DNA of 64,000 nt from G965237725 sp965237725. Lineage in GTDB: Bacteria > Pseudomonadota > Gammaproteobacteria > Arenicellales > Poriferihabitantaceae. The notes below the pieces were generated by a model. That model was not told the DNA's origin, made no database searches, and saw only the letters and a list, made by a program, of their open reading frames with translations. The stretch lies in NCBI GenBank assembly GCA_965237725.1, contig OZ250151.1, forward strand, positions 806,001-870,000, read 5' to 3'. The position numbers and the translations under genes were made by a program. This document shows, in pieces, positions 36,145 through 45,035 of this stretch; position 1 is the stretch's first letter; each line of letters opens with the position of its first letter.

Positions 36145-36856
36145 CTCGACAACCCTCTGAATTGAACATAGATCTTACAAATGGCAAACAAGTTCCAGAT
36201 TCATTGATTTTGTCTTCTTTTGCTTCACTATCTATCTCAGCAGTCAAGGAAAATTCGAATGCCTTTCCTGGTGTTTTTTGGTGAGAAAGTACAAATCCAA
36301 AAACGTGGGGCTGCCAGGCCTGACTTATTAGAGAATTGTATTGACTAAGTATTTCCGGTTCATAAGCGACAATGATTACTTGCAAACTTGGTTTTTCATT
36401 TATAAGGGACTCAGCTTCAGCGAGCGCTAACGGAAACCCATCTCTCACAGAACTATATGCCCCATTTACACCACGGTATTTAGAAATCATGCTGATTAGG
36501 CTTGAGAACCTGTTATGTACAGAATATGAAAATGCAGTTGGTGAAATATCCCCATACTCACGGGAGCATTGAATTATTTTATCCATAGATGACAAATCAC
36601 CATGTCTAGATACAGAAATGACAGCGGGTTCTCCGACAATGTACTGTGAGCAATGCTCTCCTACGGACACGACACAACGACCTAACTTATTTAGTCTTCT
36701 ACTGAATTTTGATGGAATATTGACAAGCTCTGGAATCGGCAATGTCGCCACTGGCGTTAGCTTGTGTTGTGCCCATGCTTCCCAACCCTCAATACCCATG
36801 ATGTCCCCAGATATTCCTATCCACCCTTTCAGATTCAATATAGCTGATTTACTCAC
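36113..36856 (-). CDS. apeC: Ketosynthase-like chain-length factor of the aryl-polyene cluster (ApeC type)
   Basis: The 247-residue protein matches only the N-terminal half of a ketosynthase. It has SPTAFSYSVHNRFSS and GAYSSVRDGFPLALAEAES, but no catalytic cysteine or HGTGT region. This is the form of ApeC, which pairs with the ApeO ketosynthase as a chain-length factor. The GTG start overlaps the stop of the phosphopantetheinyl transferase gene (GTGA). Confidence 0.8.
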   Translation of the reverse strand: MSKSAILNLKGWIGISGDIMGIEGWEAWAQHKLTPVATLPIPELVNIPSKFSRRLNKLGRCVVSVGEHCSQYIVGEPAVISVSRHGDLSSMDKIIQCSREYGDISPTAFSYSVHNRFSSLISMISKYRGVNGAYSSVRDGFPLALAEAESLINEKPSLQVIIVAYEPEILSQYNSLISQAWQPHVFGFVLSHQKTPGKAFEFSLTAEIDSEAKEDKINESGTCLPFVRSMFNSEGCRDGRWNYQFIN

Positions 36857-37587
36857 AGACGAAAACTTGGAATAGTTTTCACATTAAGCCGAGACCACTT
36901 CAACGGCAAGTTTTGAAAAATTGATGTCTCACTGGTTGTTTGAGACTCAATAATGATATCGATATCGCTACTCTCGCAATCAGGATCTTGCAAACACAAT
37001 GCGGCAACGCATCTAGCCGTCTTTATTTTAACATTACAATTATCGTGCAATTCAAAACAAGATTGATCTAGATCTGCTAACCAGAATGAAAGAGCACCCT
37101 GATCAGTGCCAATATGGACTTGATTATTAAGCAAGTATACACGGCTGCAAGCATCAAAAATTGAACACCCAACACATTTCGCCCATGCTTCTTTCACAAC
37201 CCAGGAATAGAGAAATTGGTTTGGATTATCTGATGAATTAATTTCCTGTCGCTCTTCGAAAGGAAACCATGTTTTTGCTATTCTACGGTAGGTTTCTTCT
37301 GGCCTTGCAAATTGCAAATCTATGCCAATTTTTAGATTTAAGGTCGCTGCAATGGCGACCAGTTCACCGCTGTGACTAATGGAACTTAAAAACTTTGAAT
37401 TTGCCGTGCAGCTTACGTCAAATTGCTTTTTCACCTCACTAAGCAGCCCTCTGGACCAGAGTATTTCTTTTCTACGCTTTACGGTCCTGGCGTTTTCAAT
37501 GCGATGGGAATCCATCCCGCTATATTCATTACTGAACCACCTCGGCAGGTCTTTACTAATCGAATCGACAGCTACAATTACCCTCAA
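36853..37587 (-). CDS. 4'-Phosphopantetheinyl transferase (Sfp-like)
   Basis: The 244-residue protein has the magnesium-binding IGIDLQF (D90; the usual D-x-E is D-x-Q here), a substrate histidine in SSISHSGEL, and WVVKEAWAK. It should convert the two carrier proteins of the cluster to their holo form. It starts 10 bp after the small exported protein gene and overlaps apeC by 4 nt. Confidence 0.85.
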   Translation of the reverse strand: MRVIVAVDSISKDLPRWFSNEYSGMDSHRIENARTVKRRKEILWSRGLLSEVKKQFDVSCTANSKFLSSISHSGELVAIAATLNLKIGIDLQFARPEETYRRIAKTWFPFEERQEINSSDNPNQFLYSWVVKEAWAKCVGCSIFDACSRVYLLNNQVHIGTDQGALSFWLADLDQSCFELHDNCNVKIKTARCVAALCLQDPDCESSDIDIIIESQTTSETSIFQNLPLKWSRLNVKTIPSFRL

Positions 37588-37597
37588 AGTCCGTTGC

Positions 37598-38044
37598 CTA
37601 GATCGAAACTATATCGCCTGATATATAAACCTTTGCTAAAACATTCCCCGCGCGACAGACGTACTCCTCGGCACTACTGTATTCACGCCCTGTAGTGATG
37701 CTGACAATATTTACCACCGCATTTCCACCTTCTCTGATTGCTCGTTCATAGAAAGTTTTTATCGCAGAAAGGAATGCCCACTCACATGCCTGTTTATCCG
37801 ACTTATTGAAGGCATTTGTTGTTCGCCTACTTGAAAAAGTACCCATTGATTTCTTAATTGCAGGATGGGGCTGCTCGCCGAAATAAAACCGAACACCTTC
37901 AAAAGCATTTGCAGTTCCAGTGTTCATAGCTTCTGAAATAGATTGGTTTACAGCATTATCCCTGGCTAACACATTGGGCGATAAACTCACACAAAGTATC
38001 ACTATAATGCTGATAATTAATGATCGATTGCTTTTAGATTTCAA
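37598..38044 (-). CDS. Small exported protein of aryl-polyene clusters
   Basis: The 148-residue protein has a signal peptide (~1-28, ending NVLARD) and two later cysteines (in KQACEW and EYVCRAG). Short proteins of this kind are found in aryl-polyene clusters and are often labelled excinuclease-like without support. The TTG start is well supported by a near-consensus AGGAGG seven bases upstream (38052-38057), while no ATG fits. Function unknown; periplasmic location is inferred from the signal peptide. Confidence 0.7.
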   Translation of the reverse strand: MKSKSNRSLIISIIVILCVSLSPNVLARDNAVNQSISEAMNTGTANAFEGVRFYFGEQPHPAIKKSMGTFSSRRTTNAFNKSDKQACEWAFLSAIKTFYERAIREGGNAVVNIVSITTGREYSSAEEYVCRAGNVLAKVYISGDIVSI

Positions 38045-38076
38045 TTTTTTTCCTCCTGTAATTAAATAAAGGAAAC

Positions 38077-39309
38077 TTAATTTTGGAATTTGTTAAAAAT
38101 TAACGACGTATTCATGCCGCCAAATGCGAAATTGTTACTCATGATTGTGGAACAATTAATTTCCCGATTCTGACCTTGAATGTAATCCAATTTAGCGCAA
38201 TCCAGGTCAATTTCCTGAAGGTTGTGCGTTGGTGGAAACCAGCCTTCAATAAGACCGCATATTCCCAACCAAGCCTCAATTGCACCGCAAGCTCCGAGGG
38301 TGTGTCCAAAGTAACTCTTTAGTGAACTAATCGGGACATTATTCCCCAGAACCGCTGCTGTTGCATGAGACTCAGTTTTATCCCCGGTAAAAGTCGCTGC
38401 GGCATGAGCCGAAACATAGCCGATTTTGTTGGGTGCAATTTGCGCATCTAATAATGCCAATTCCATCACCCGTTCCATTGTGATCTGGGTAGGTTGTGTA
38501 ATATGGTTTCCATCACTATTCGTACCGAATCCAACTATCTCGGCATAAATTTTGACACCGCGTTTTTGCGCATGCTCGAGTTCTTCAAGAACCAATGTAG
38601 CTGCGCCTTCTCCAATAACCAAACCATCACGATTTTTATCGAAAGGTCTTGGAGACTGCTCTGGATTTTCATTCATTAATGAAGTTGCATACAACGTATC
38701 AAATACTGCAGCTTCAGTCGCATCCAACTCTTCTGCCCCCCCAGCAAGCATAAGATTTTGATAACCATGCTTAATTGCTTCATAAGCATATCCGATTGCA
38801 AGGCTTCCAGAAGCGCAGGCGCAGGAGGTTGGAATGATTCTTCCTTTAGTGCCATATACTACGGACAGGTTAACCGCCGAGGTATGCGGCATCATTCTGA
38901 CATAACTTGTTGAGTTCAACGCATGAGTAGTACGAGACATCAGAACCTCACCAAATTCGCGTACCGCATCAATGCTACCAGTAGATGAGCCATAAGCAAC
39001 GCCGGTTTCACCGCTGGCTAAAACGTCCGTTTCAATAAGATCAGAATCTATCAAAGCCTGCTCGGTCGCTGACAATGCTAATTTTGAAACCCGACCTGCC
39101 CCGCGCAACTGTTTCCTTTTAAACCGCTCCGGAAGACTAAAAGCTGAAACTGGCGCTCCAAGGTTTGTATTCAATCCCTGGATATCTTCCCATTCAGGCA
39201 TTCTTTGTATGCCTGATTTTCCCTCAGAAATACTCTTTGAAACATCCTTCCAGTTATTCCCTAATGAGGTAACGCCAGACATTCCCGTAACTACGACGCG
39301 CCGACTCAT
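38077..39309 (-). CDS. apeR: Beta-ketoacyl-ACP synthase of the aryl-polyene cluster (ApeR type)
   Basis: The 410-residue FabF-like enzyme has its nucleophile in CACASGS (C165), H302 in SAHAAAT (the usual HGTGT is altered but the histidine is kept) and H336 in FGHTLGA. It should catalyse condensation steps with malonyl-ACP. Its ATG overlaps the ketoreductase stop (ATGA). Confidence 0.9.
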   Translation of the reverse strand: MSRRVVVTGMSGVTSLGNNWKDVSKSISEGKSGIQRMPEWEDIQGLNTNLGAPVSAFSLPERFKRKQLRGAGRVSKLALSATEQALIDSDLIETDVLASGETGVAYGSSTGSIDAVREFGEVLMSRTTHALNSTSYVRMMPHTSAVNLSVVYGTKGRIIPTSCACASGSLAIGYAYEAIKHGYQNLMLAGGAEELDATEAAVFDTLYATSLMNENPEQSPRPFDKNRDGLVIGEGAATLVLEELEHAQKRGVKIYAEIVGFGTNSDGNHITQPTQITMERVMELALLDAQIAPNKIGYVSAHAAATFTGDKTESHATAAVLGNNVPISSLKSYFGHTLGACGAIEAWLGICGLIEGWFPPTHNLQEIDLDCAKLDYIQGQNREINCSTIMSNNFAFGGMNTSLIFNKFQN

Positions 39310-40028
39310 GACAATCCTCCATCTACGGCAATGGTTTGACGGGTAATATAGGACGCCTTGTCCGACATTAAAAAAGCGACGACACCACTTACGTCCTCCG
39401 GATTACCTATCTTGCGCATCGGAATTAATGGCAAGATATGCTTCATGTTAGCTTCGTCGGTCATATCTGTTCTTATTAAACCCGGGGCAACGCAGTTTAC
39501 TGTTATTTTTCGTTTTGCGAGCTCAAGGCCAAGAGACTTGGCCGCCCCGATTAATCCTGCTTTGGCCGCACTGTAATTCACCTGGCCTCGATTTCCTAGT
39601 ATCCCGGAAACTGAAGTTATGACAACGATCCGTCCACCCAATTTGCTTAATATCAGAGGTTCTATAATAGGCTTAATGACATTAAAAAAACTATCCAAAT
39701 TAGTCGAAATCACCTGATCCCAATCGGTATCTGTCATAAAGGGAAAAGCATTGTCTCGGGTAATTCCTGCGCTCAAAACTACTCCGAAGTAAATTCCATT
39801 TTCAGAGATGTCTTTTTCAAGAATCTTTCTGGTTTGTTCTCTGTCACTGACATCAAAACAAATTTGTCTGACATCAACATCGTGGTTTGAAATTTCCTTT
39901 TTGGTATTCAATAAACTTTCTGTTTCGGTTCTACCGTGCAACACAATGGAATATCCTTGCTTCGCTAATTCAATTGCAATGGCCTTTCCCAGTCCACGGC
40001 TGGACCCGGTTATGAGTACTGACTGCAT
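39306..40028 (-). CDS. apeQ: 3-Oxoacyl-ACP reductase (FabG-like, ApeQ type)
   Basis: The 240-residue short-chain dehydrogenase has TGSSRGLG (7-14), the catalytic S-Y-K set (S139, Y152, K156) and a C-terminal ITRQTIAVDGGLS. It reduces the 3-keto group after each condensation. It lies between the dehydratase and the second ketosynthase gene, as in the O-P-Q-R gene order of known clusters. Confidence 0.9.
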   Translation of the reverse strand: MQSVLITGSSRGLGKAIAIELAKQGYSIVLHGRTETESLLNTKKEISNHDVDVRQICFDVSDREQTRKILEKDISENGIYFGVVLSAGITRDNAFPFMTDTDWDQVISTNLDSFFNVIKPIIEPLILSKLGGRIVVITSVSGILGNRGQVNYSAAKAGLIGAAKSLGLELAKRKITVNCVAPGLIRTDMTDEANMKHILPLIPMRKIGNPEDVSGVVAFLMSDKASYITRQTIAVDGGLS

Positions 40029-40057
40029 GGGATTTTTATAATTATTACCGCTAAATA

Positions 40058-40492
40058 TTATGTGGAGTACACGCTGATATCAGCATCAATGACTTTAGTC
40101 AATTTAGATTCATTTCTCTTGATACTAAGCTCACACTGAAATACAGCCAAACCTTCATTTTCCAGTACCTGACGAGAACCTACTCTCAATGTAGATCCTG
40201 AGGAAAATACATCGACAGCGCATTCGAATCGTCTGGATCCCAGCAGGTATCCAATTGACGGTTTTTGATCCTGCTTGGCGCGATTGAGTCCGGACCAGAT
40301 CGCTACAGATTGGGCCATAATCTCAATCCCGAGATACGCAGGCACGCCATTATTCATGAAACATGGCAACCTTGGGCCCACTTCGGTTTCTGTAACAATA
40401 GAATCCATGTCATATTCCAGCACCCTGTCTATCAAAACCATTGGCATGGAGTGGGGCATAAATTTCTGAAGCATTTCTGGACCACTTAACAA
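40058..40492 (-). CDS. apeP: 3-Hydroxyacyl-ACP dehydratase-like hot-dog protein (ApeP type)
   Basis: The core MPHSMPMVLIDRVLEYD and GIEIMAQSVAIWSGL match FabZ-like hot-dog dehydratases. ApeP is reported to work as a heterodimer with ApeI, here the C-terminal domain of the AMP-ligase protein. The start is not certain. I chose the TTG at 40492, which has a GGGAG ribosome binding site and begins 2 bp after the ketosynthase stop; the ATG at 40474 is the alternative. A longer open frame back to 40597 overlaps the ketosynthase and is unlikely. Confidence 0.8.
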   Translation of the reverse strand: MLSGPEMLQKFMPHSMPMVLIDRVLEYDMDSIVTETEVGPRLPCFMNNGVPAYLGIEIMAQSVAIWSGLNRAKQDQKPSIGYLLGSRRFECAVDVFSSGSTLRVGSRQVLENEGLAVFQCELSIKRNESKLTKVIDADISVYST

Positions 40493-40493
40493 A

Positions 40494-41642
40494 TTAATTC
40501 TCCCATTTCGACAATACAATAGCCGTATTGTGACCACCGAATGCAAAAGATGTTGAAAGTGCATTTTTGATCTGGTGCCGCTCATTATCTCGAACATTCA
40601 CCAGATTAAGTTTTGGTAGCTTCGAATCATAAGTTTCCGCACCATGGTGAGGTGGAAGTTTGACCGGCTCATTCTTTTCCAATAAATACCAAAGAATCGC
40701 AGCCTCAATAGCGCCCGCTGCGCCTAGGGTATGCCCCATTACAGTTTTTGTAGAACTCACTGGAGTAGCAGAACCAAATAGTTCATTAACAACATTCGCT
40801 TCCATTTCATCATTTAGTCTGGTTCCTGTCCCATGCAAATTTATATAATCAATATCTTTGAAATCAAGATTCGCATCTTGTAGTGCTATTCCTATGGCAT
40901 TTTTCGCACCAACGCCTTCGGGGTCAGGTGCGGATTCATGAAATGCGTCACTTGATTCACCGAATCCAGAAAATACAATTCCTGATTCGCCTTTTTCCAA
41001 GACAAATAATGCCGCGCCTTCACCTATATTTATACCATCCCTATCGCCCTGAAACGGCCTTGTCAATCCTGAAGAATATGATTCTAGAGCCTCAAAACCC
41101 TGACAGGTTAAACGATTCAATGATTCGCTCGCGCCAACAACAACAACGTCACACCAACCGGAATTTAGGAGTTGTTTTCCCAGTCCTAACGCTTTGGCCC
41201 CAGATGTGCACGCTGTGGAAACAACCAGATTTGGCCCTTTAAATCCACAATACGCTGCGAGATTCTCAGAAACTGCAGATAAAATCTGGTGCTCAGTATA
41301 ATTTATGTTTTTTATACAATCTTGGGCTTCAACTTCTCTGATTCCCGAGGTTGTGGTGCCAATAATCGTTGCTATTCGAGAAGAATCATAATTGGATCGA
41401 ATCAGATCCATTGTATTAGACATTTGATCCACTAAAGTCCTTAGAAATTTGCAAGTTCTTGAAACTGAACTGGAATCACCTTCTTCCATTAATTCACATA
41501 TCCCAAACCATCCATTGATCTCCTTTAACAACTTATCGTCTTGTTGCATCGAATATTTTGGTTTTTTATATAATCCATCAAGCAAGTCTGTTTTTGTCCC
41601 TGCCGCGCATACAACATTGCAGTCTGAAAGTATCATTTTCAT
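40494..41642 (-). CDS. apeO: Beta-ketoacyl-ACP synthase of the aryl-polyene cluster (ApeO type)
   Basis: The 382-residue ketosynthase has C145 in VSTACTSGA, H270 in HGTGT and H304 in MGHTLGAAG, so it is catalytically complete. ApeO pairs with the chain-length factor ApeC and carries out the main elongations. It is followed within 2 bp by the dehydratase, then the reductase and second ketosynthase genes. A 286-bp gap lies upstream, so it may have its own promoter. Confidence 0.9.
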   Translation of the reverse strand: MKMILSDCNVVCAAGTKTDLLDGLYKKPKYSMQQDDKLLKEINGWFGICELMEEGDSSSVSRTCKFLRTLVDQMSNTMDLIRSNYDSSRIATIIGTTTSGIREVEAQDCIKNINYTEHQILSAVSENLAAYCGFKGPNLVVSTACTSGAKALGLGKQLLNSGWCDVVVVGASESLNRLTCQGFEALESYSSGLTRPFQGDRDGINIGEGAALFVLEKGESGIVFSGFGESSDAFHESAPDPEGVGAKNAIGIALQDANLDFKDIDYINLHGTGTRLNDEMEANVVNELFGSATPVSSTKTVMGHTLGAAGAIEAAILWYLLEKNEPVKLPPHHGAETYDSKLPKLNLVNVRDNERHQIKNALSTSFAFGGHNTAIVLSKWEN

Positions 41643-41658
41643 TATAAACAGAGCTTAT

Positions 41659-41688
41659 ACTATAAAAGTCCTGGGTATTATGATCCAA
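41659..41688 (-). promoter_or_regulatory. Candidate sigma-70 promoter before apeO
   Basis: On the minus strand TTGGAT (41683-41688) and TATAGT (41659-41664) are 18 bp apart, just upstream of the apeO start, in the only long gap among the upstream polyene genes. The leader would be very short and shows no ribosome binding site, so this is tentative. Confidence 0.3.
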
Positions 41689-41928
41689 AGATCACCCATA
41701 ATATTCGTTAATATCCGTAGTTCCCCGAACATCGCAAAATTTACGAATTTCTCGACCCGGCAGCACACCCCTTACTTCCATTGAGCGGCGCAATTATAGC
41801 ACCATGACTTTTTAATGTGCTCCAATAGTAATAGAAATTTCTTACTGATAAGCGTAAAACATTGAAACAATAGCAACTATTGCAATGTAAATTTTCCTTG
41901 CTCAATCAAATTTAAGGAGCCTCTGATT

Positions 41929-42678
41929 TCAGTTTCTGCAGGTTCTAATTGATTCAGGATATCTAAAATTAAATTTTTCCACCATTTCTAAATATATCGG
42001 ACGCCAGGTTTTCCAACTATGATCCCCTGGTATAGATATCACTGAATCCGCAGACAAGTGTGCCGACAATAATTGGTTCGCTAGAATTAACTTGTCAGAC
42101 TGTCCGAATCCAAGGAAAATCGGCACGTCACATTTTATTGTGGCCTCTTTTAACCACTGCCAGATCCTCTGCTCGTAATTGTCCGTTGTCTTCTCCCAAA
42201 CTCTTAGTCCTCCTTTTTGAATAACTTCCTCAATAATTTCCCTTTCACCCAAAAATGGCGCAATAAGAATTAAGCCATCAACATTAGCCGGATGTTGATC
42301 CAAATAACTTATTGCACCAACGGCACCCATTGACACCCCCAACATCCAAATCGATTTATACCCCTCTCTTTTCGCTGGCAGCACAACGTCCTCATGCAAT
42401 CTCTCAACAATACTCTTCTCTTCGTAATACCCAAAATGCGCATCAACAGAAATTAAATCTATAGTTTTTGGGGATAAATCGAAAAACCCCTGATCTTTGA
42501 ACGTATCAGCTCTATCTCCGTAACCAGGCAACATAATAATTAAAGTATCAGAATTCTCGGTCCCTGGCTCTCGCTTTATCGAGTTTAATGGAACTGTAGT
42601 GGGAATCAATGCAACGCACCCCCAAAGAAAGAGTGCCATCAAGAAAGGGGTAATTCGAAGCAGATTAACTAATGGCAA
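41929..42678 (-). CDS. Lipoprotein-like alpha/beta hydrolase in the aryl-polyene cluster
   Basis: The 249-residue protein has an N-terminal hydrophobic stretch with LFLWGC, a plausible lipobox, then an alpha/beta hydrolase: LIIMLPGYGDRAD, nucleophile elbow GVSMGA, acid region FGQSDKL and GDHSWKTW with the histidine. It could act on polyene-lipid esters outside the inner membrane. I do not know it as a standard member of the cluster. It lies between the methyltransferase and apeO on the same strand. Confidence 0.7.
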   Translation of the reverse strand: MPLVNLLRITPFLMALFLWGCVALIPTTVPLNSIKREPGTENSDTLIIMLPGYGDRADTFKDQGFFDLSPKTIDLISVDAHFGYYEEKSIVERLHEDVVLPAKREGYKSIWMLGVSMGAVGAISYLDQHPANVDGLILIAPFLGEREIIEEVIQKGGLRVWEKTTDNYEQRIWQWLKEATIKCDVPIFLGFGQSDKLILANQLLSAHLSADSVISIPGDHSWKTWRPIYLEMVEKFNFRYPESIRTCRN

Positions 42679-42725
42679 TTCGGTTTCCTTAAGCTTACGT
42701 TGATCTCTGAAACCTCGGATATTTC

Positions 42726-43433
42726 TTAGGGTTTTATCGCTACTAGATTTATCAATGTTTCCTCACGCTTGATCGAAGGTTTGACACCAAACCAGTTTTC
42801 CAATACACCTAGGTCTTCTCGACTCCACCACAAATAGGGATAAGAAATTGAACTTAACGGAACTTGAAATCCAGCATCCTGAATCATCGACAGATATTGG
42901 TCGGCTGACTTTTGCACCTCCATAGGGTGCCTGAAAAACAACTTTATTATCCACGAGTTAATGTATCGACTAGTAGATTCAGCGAATAATAATATACCAC
43001 CCGGTTTGAGAATTCGAAAAAAATTTGCCATCGCTTTATCCTGTAAAACCATATGATGAAATGTTTGGTGGCAAAATAATAAATCTACACTATTGTCCTC
43101 CAATGAAATTTTTGAACTAGGGCAACAAATAAACTCAACGTCCAAGTTTTTTTTGTTCGCATTTTTTTGTGAAGCCTTTATCATCTCAAGATCAATATCC
43201 ATTGCAATCAACCTATTCGGAGAAAATCTATCTGATAATTTTTCCAAAGAATTGCCGTATCCACACCCAACATCAATAACCACTTGATAACTGTCTTTTC
43301 GATCAACGATTAATTTTTCAAGATCGCGTATTGCCTTCTCAAGAACTTGAGAAGTCCAGGTATTCGTACGCAAAAACCACTTTCCAATTTTTGTTTCAGG
43401 AACGTGGTAATCCTGAAGAGATGAATTACTCAT
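42726..43433 (-). CDS. SAM-dependent methyltransferase, first gene of the aryl-polyene cluster
   Basis: The 235-residue class I methyltransferase has VIDVGCGYGN (motif I), LIAMDID (motif II) and VDLLFCHQTFHHM. A methyltransferase of this type is usual in aryl-polyene clusters and is thought to modify the aryl head group. It is the first gene of the leftward run, with a 340-bp divergent promoter region upstream. Confidence 0.85.
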   Translation of the reverse strand: MSNSSLQDYHVPETKIGKWFLRTNTWTSQVLEKAIRDLEKLIVDRKDSYQVVIDVGCGYGNSLEKLSDRFSPNRLIAMDIDLEMIKASQKNANKKNLDVEFICCPSSKISLEDNSVDLLFCHQTFHHMVLQDKAMANFFRILKPGGILLFAESTSRYINSWIIKLFFRHPMEVQKSADQYLSMIQDAGFQVPLSSISYPYLWWSREDLGVLENWFGVKPSIKREETLINLVAIKP

Positions 43434-43547
43434 TTATCTATAAGTTTGGGCGCTGGGTAGTTTCTTCTTTTTTCCATGGATTACTTCTAGTGGACTGAAT
43501 TATTCTCAGGCGAAACAATATTTCAATATTAGAGCGAGTAGTTTCAT

Positions 43548-43578
43548 ATTATATAGTGGATTAAAGGCTTATCCACAA
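43548..43578 (-). promoter_or_regulatory. Candidate promoter of the aryl-polyene operon
   Basis: On the minus strand, TTGTGG (43573-43578) is followed after 17 bp by TATATA (43550-43555), overlapping TATAAT at 43548-43553. It lies about 115 bp before the methyltransferase start in an AT-rich, gene-free region. Confidence 0.4.
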
Positions 43579-43715
43579 GAACTACAAGATATCCCCATAT
43601 CAAATTTGTTACTCGATCCAATTTGGTAATTTCTCTACTATTTAGTTCTAATTTGAAAACTGAAGATCAACTATTTTGAAATCGGAATTGTAGTAGTGCT
43701 TCATCCTGTAAAAAT

Positions 43716-43744
43716 TTGGATTTGAACAAAAATTTCATTAGAAT
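43716..43744 (+). promoter_or_regulatory. Candidate sigma-70 promoter of the HEAT-like gene
   Basis: TTGGAT (43716-43721), a 17-bp spacer and TAGAAT (43739-43744) fit a sigma-70 promoter; the ATG follows 30 bp later. With the leftward promoter it fills the 340-bp divergent region between 43433 and 43774, in which I see no gene. Confidence 0.45.
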
Positions 43745-43773
43745 AGCCATTGGCCCAAACGAAACGGAATCTT

Positions 43774-44517
43774 ATGAAAAAAATATTGGTTAAGTGTCTT
43801 CTATTTATCGCACTGGTTGGTACAAACGGTGTATTCGCGCAGGATAGTCGCATAGATAAATTCCTACAAATTATAGAATCAGGGAGTTACAACGCTAAAA
43901 TCGAGATGCTAGAGCGGCTACAGTGGTCGGGAATCTCTGATCCTCTGTTATTTGATGTTGTAGAAAGCCACGCGCTTGAAGGCTCTCAAAAATCGACGCT
44001 TAGTAAAACGGAACTTAAAGTTGTGGCGTACCATATTCGCGCCCTGGGTTATAGTGGTAATGAAAAGTATCGAGCTACACTGATGCAAATTTCAAAAGAG
44101 TCGGCATCATCCAGAATCGCTAGATATGCGAAAAAAGCGCTACAAGACCTCGATAATTTTGGCCCCTGGATTGCGTTAATTAATAATAGTAGTGTGGTGG
44201 TTGCGGGAAAATCCGCTGAGGTCGAAATGTATATGCGGATGTTAAATGTCGATAATGTAATGGTTCAGCGGTTGGCCGCACGAGCAATCTTTCATGAACA
44301 ACACGACGATCAAGATTTACTAAACTTGACTGCTGACAAATTAAAATCAGTATATTTGAAAGAAGGCCTGGATCGGCAAGCTCAGGATACTGCAGCATGG
44401 TTTTGTAAGGCTATTGGACAGAGCGCGAAACCCGAATTCACAGATTTTCTAACTACAGTATCCAAAAACACGCCCTATAAAAACATTAGAAAACACGCAG
44501 TAAAATTTGCGACCTGA
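43774..44517 (+). CDS. Exported HEAT-like helical repeat protein
   Basis: The 247-residue protein starts MKKILVKCLLFIALVG with a signal peptide cut after GVFA. The rest is all-helical, with HEAT-like phrases such as RIARYAKKALQDL and QRLAARAIFHE. GGAA five to six bases before the ATG supports this start over the TTG-type start at 43750. Function unknown. It is divergent from the polyene cluster and probably not part of it. Confidence 0.7.
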   Translation: MKKILVKCLLFIALVGTNGVFAQDSRIDKFLQIIESGSYNAKIEMLERLQWSGISDPLLFDVVESHALEGSQKSTLSKTELKVVAYHIRALGYSGNEKYRATLMQISKESASSRIARYAKKALQDLDNFGPWIALINNSSVVVAGKSAEVEMYMRMLNVDNVMVQRLAARAIFHEQHDDQDLLNLTADKLKSVYLKEGLDRQAQDTAAWFCKAIGQSAKPEFTDFLTTVSKNTPYKNIRKHAVKFAT

Positions 44518-45035
44518 CATCTCGCGCTGCCTTTTTTCAAATTCTACAGTAGTCAGGCACAATGTGGATAATAGCGGTTTAAGGATTATTGCTTCAAAAC
44601 TTTGGGGGGAAATAGTCACCCAGAGACATCACCACGCTCAGTTTTTTACATTAGCTGACCAGGCATATTTAGAGTTCACCAGGTCAATAACCCTGCGATC
44701 TAAATTTAATGACGGGGCCATGAATATGCTTACTCGAAGTTATACCCTGGGGTTTGAAGCCCCTGGGTCATTGAGTCAATCTGACTTTGGCATGGATAAG
44801 TGCCCGTCACTGATCGGCGATCAGGTTGAGCTTGAAATTTTACCGAATTCCAGAAATATTAGTCTGTTTAATTAATTGATCTTTGGTTTTTTTATAGCTC
44901 AGGATTGGAACTATCATGGTCATTTGACATCATAGGCTGTCAGTGCTTTACGGTTTTGAATGATAATAGGGTTATTGAACGAGTTGCACTTAGAGCACAA
45001 CACATTGAGTGCAACATCATTTTCTGGAGAATAAT
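44518..45035. other. 518-bp region without a supported gene
   Basis: An open frame (44507-44875, TTG start, 122 codons) exists, but it has no ribosome binding site, overlaps the preceding gene and matches nothing I recognise. The last 100 bp should hold the promoter of the following redox genes. Confidence 0.4.

Noticed and set aside
40493..40597. Extended N-terminus of the ApeP-like dehydratase
   Set aside because: It overlaps the ketosynthase gene by over 100 nt and has no family similarity.
44507..44875. 122-codon plus-strand open frame after the HEAT-like gene
   Set aside because: TTG start inside the previous gene, no ribosome binding site, no recognisable domain; kept only as a possible remnant.
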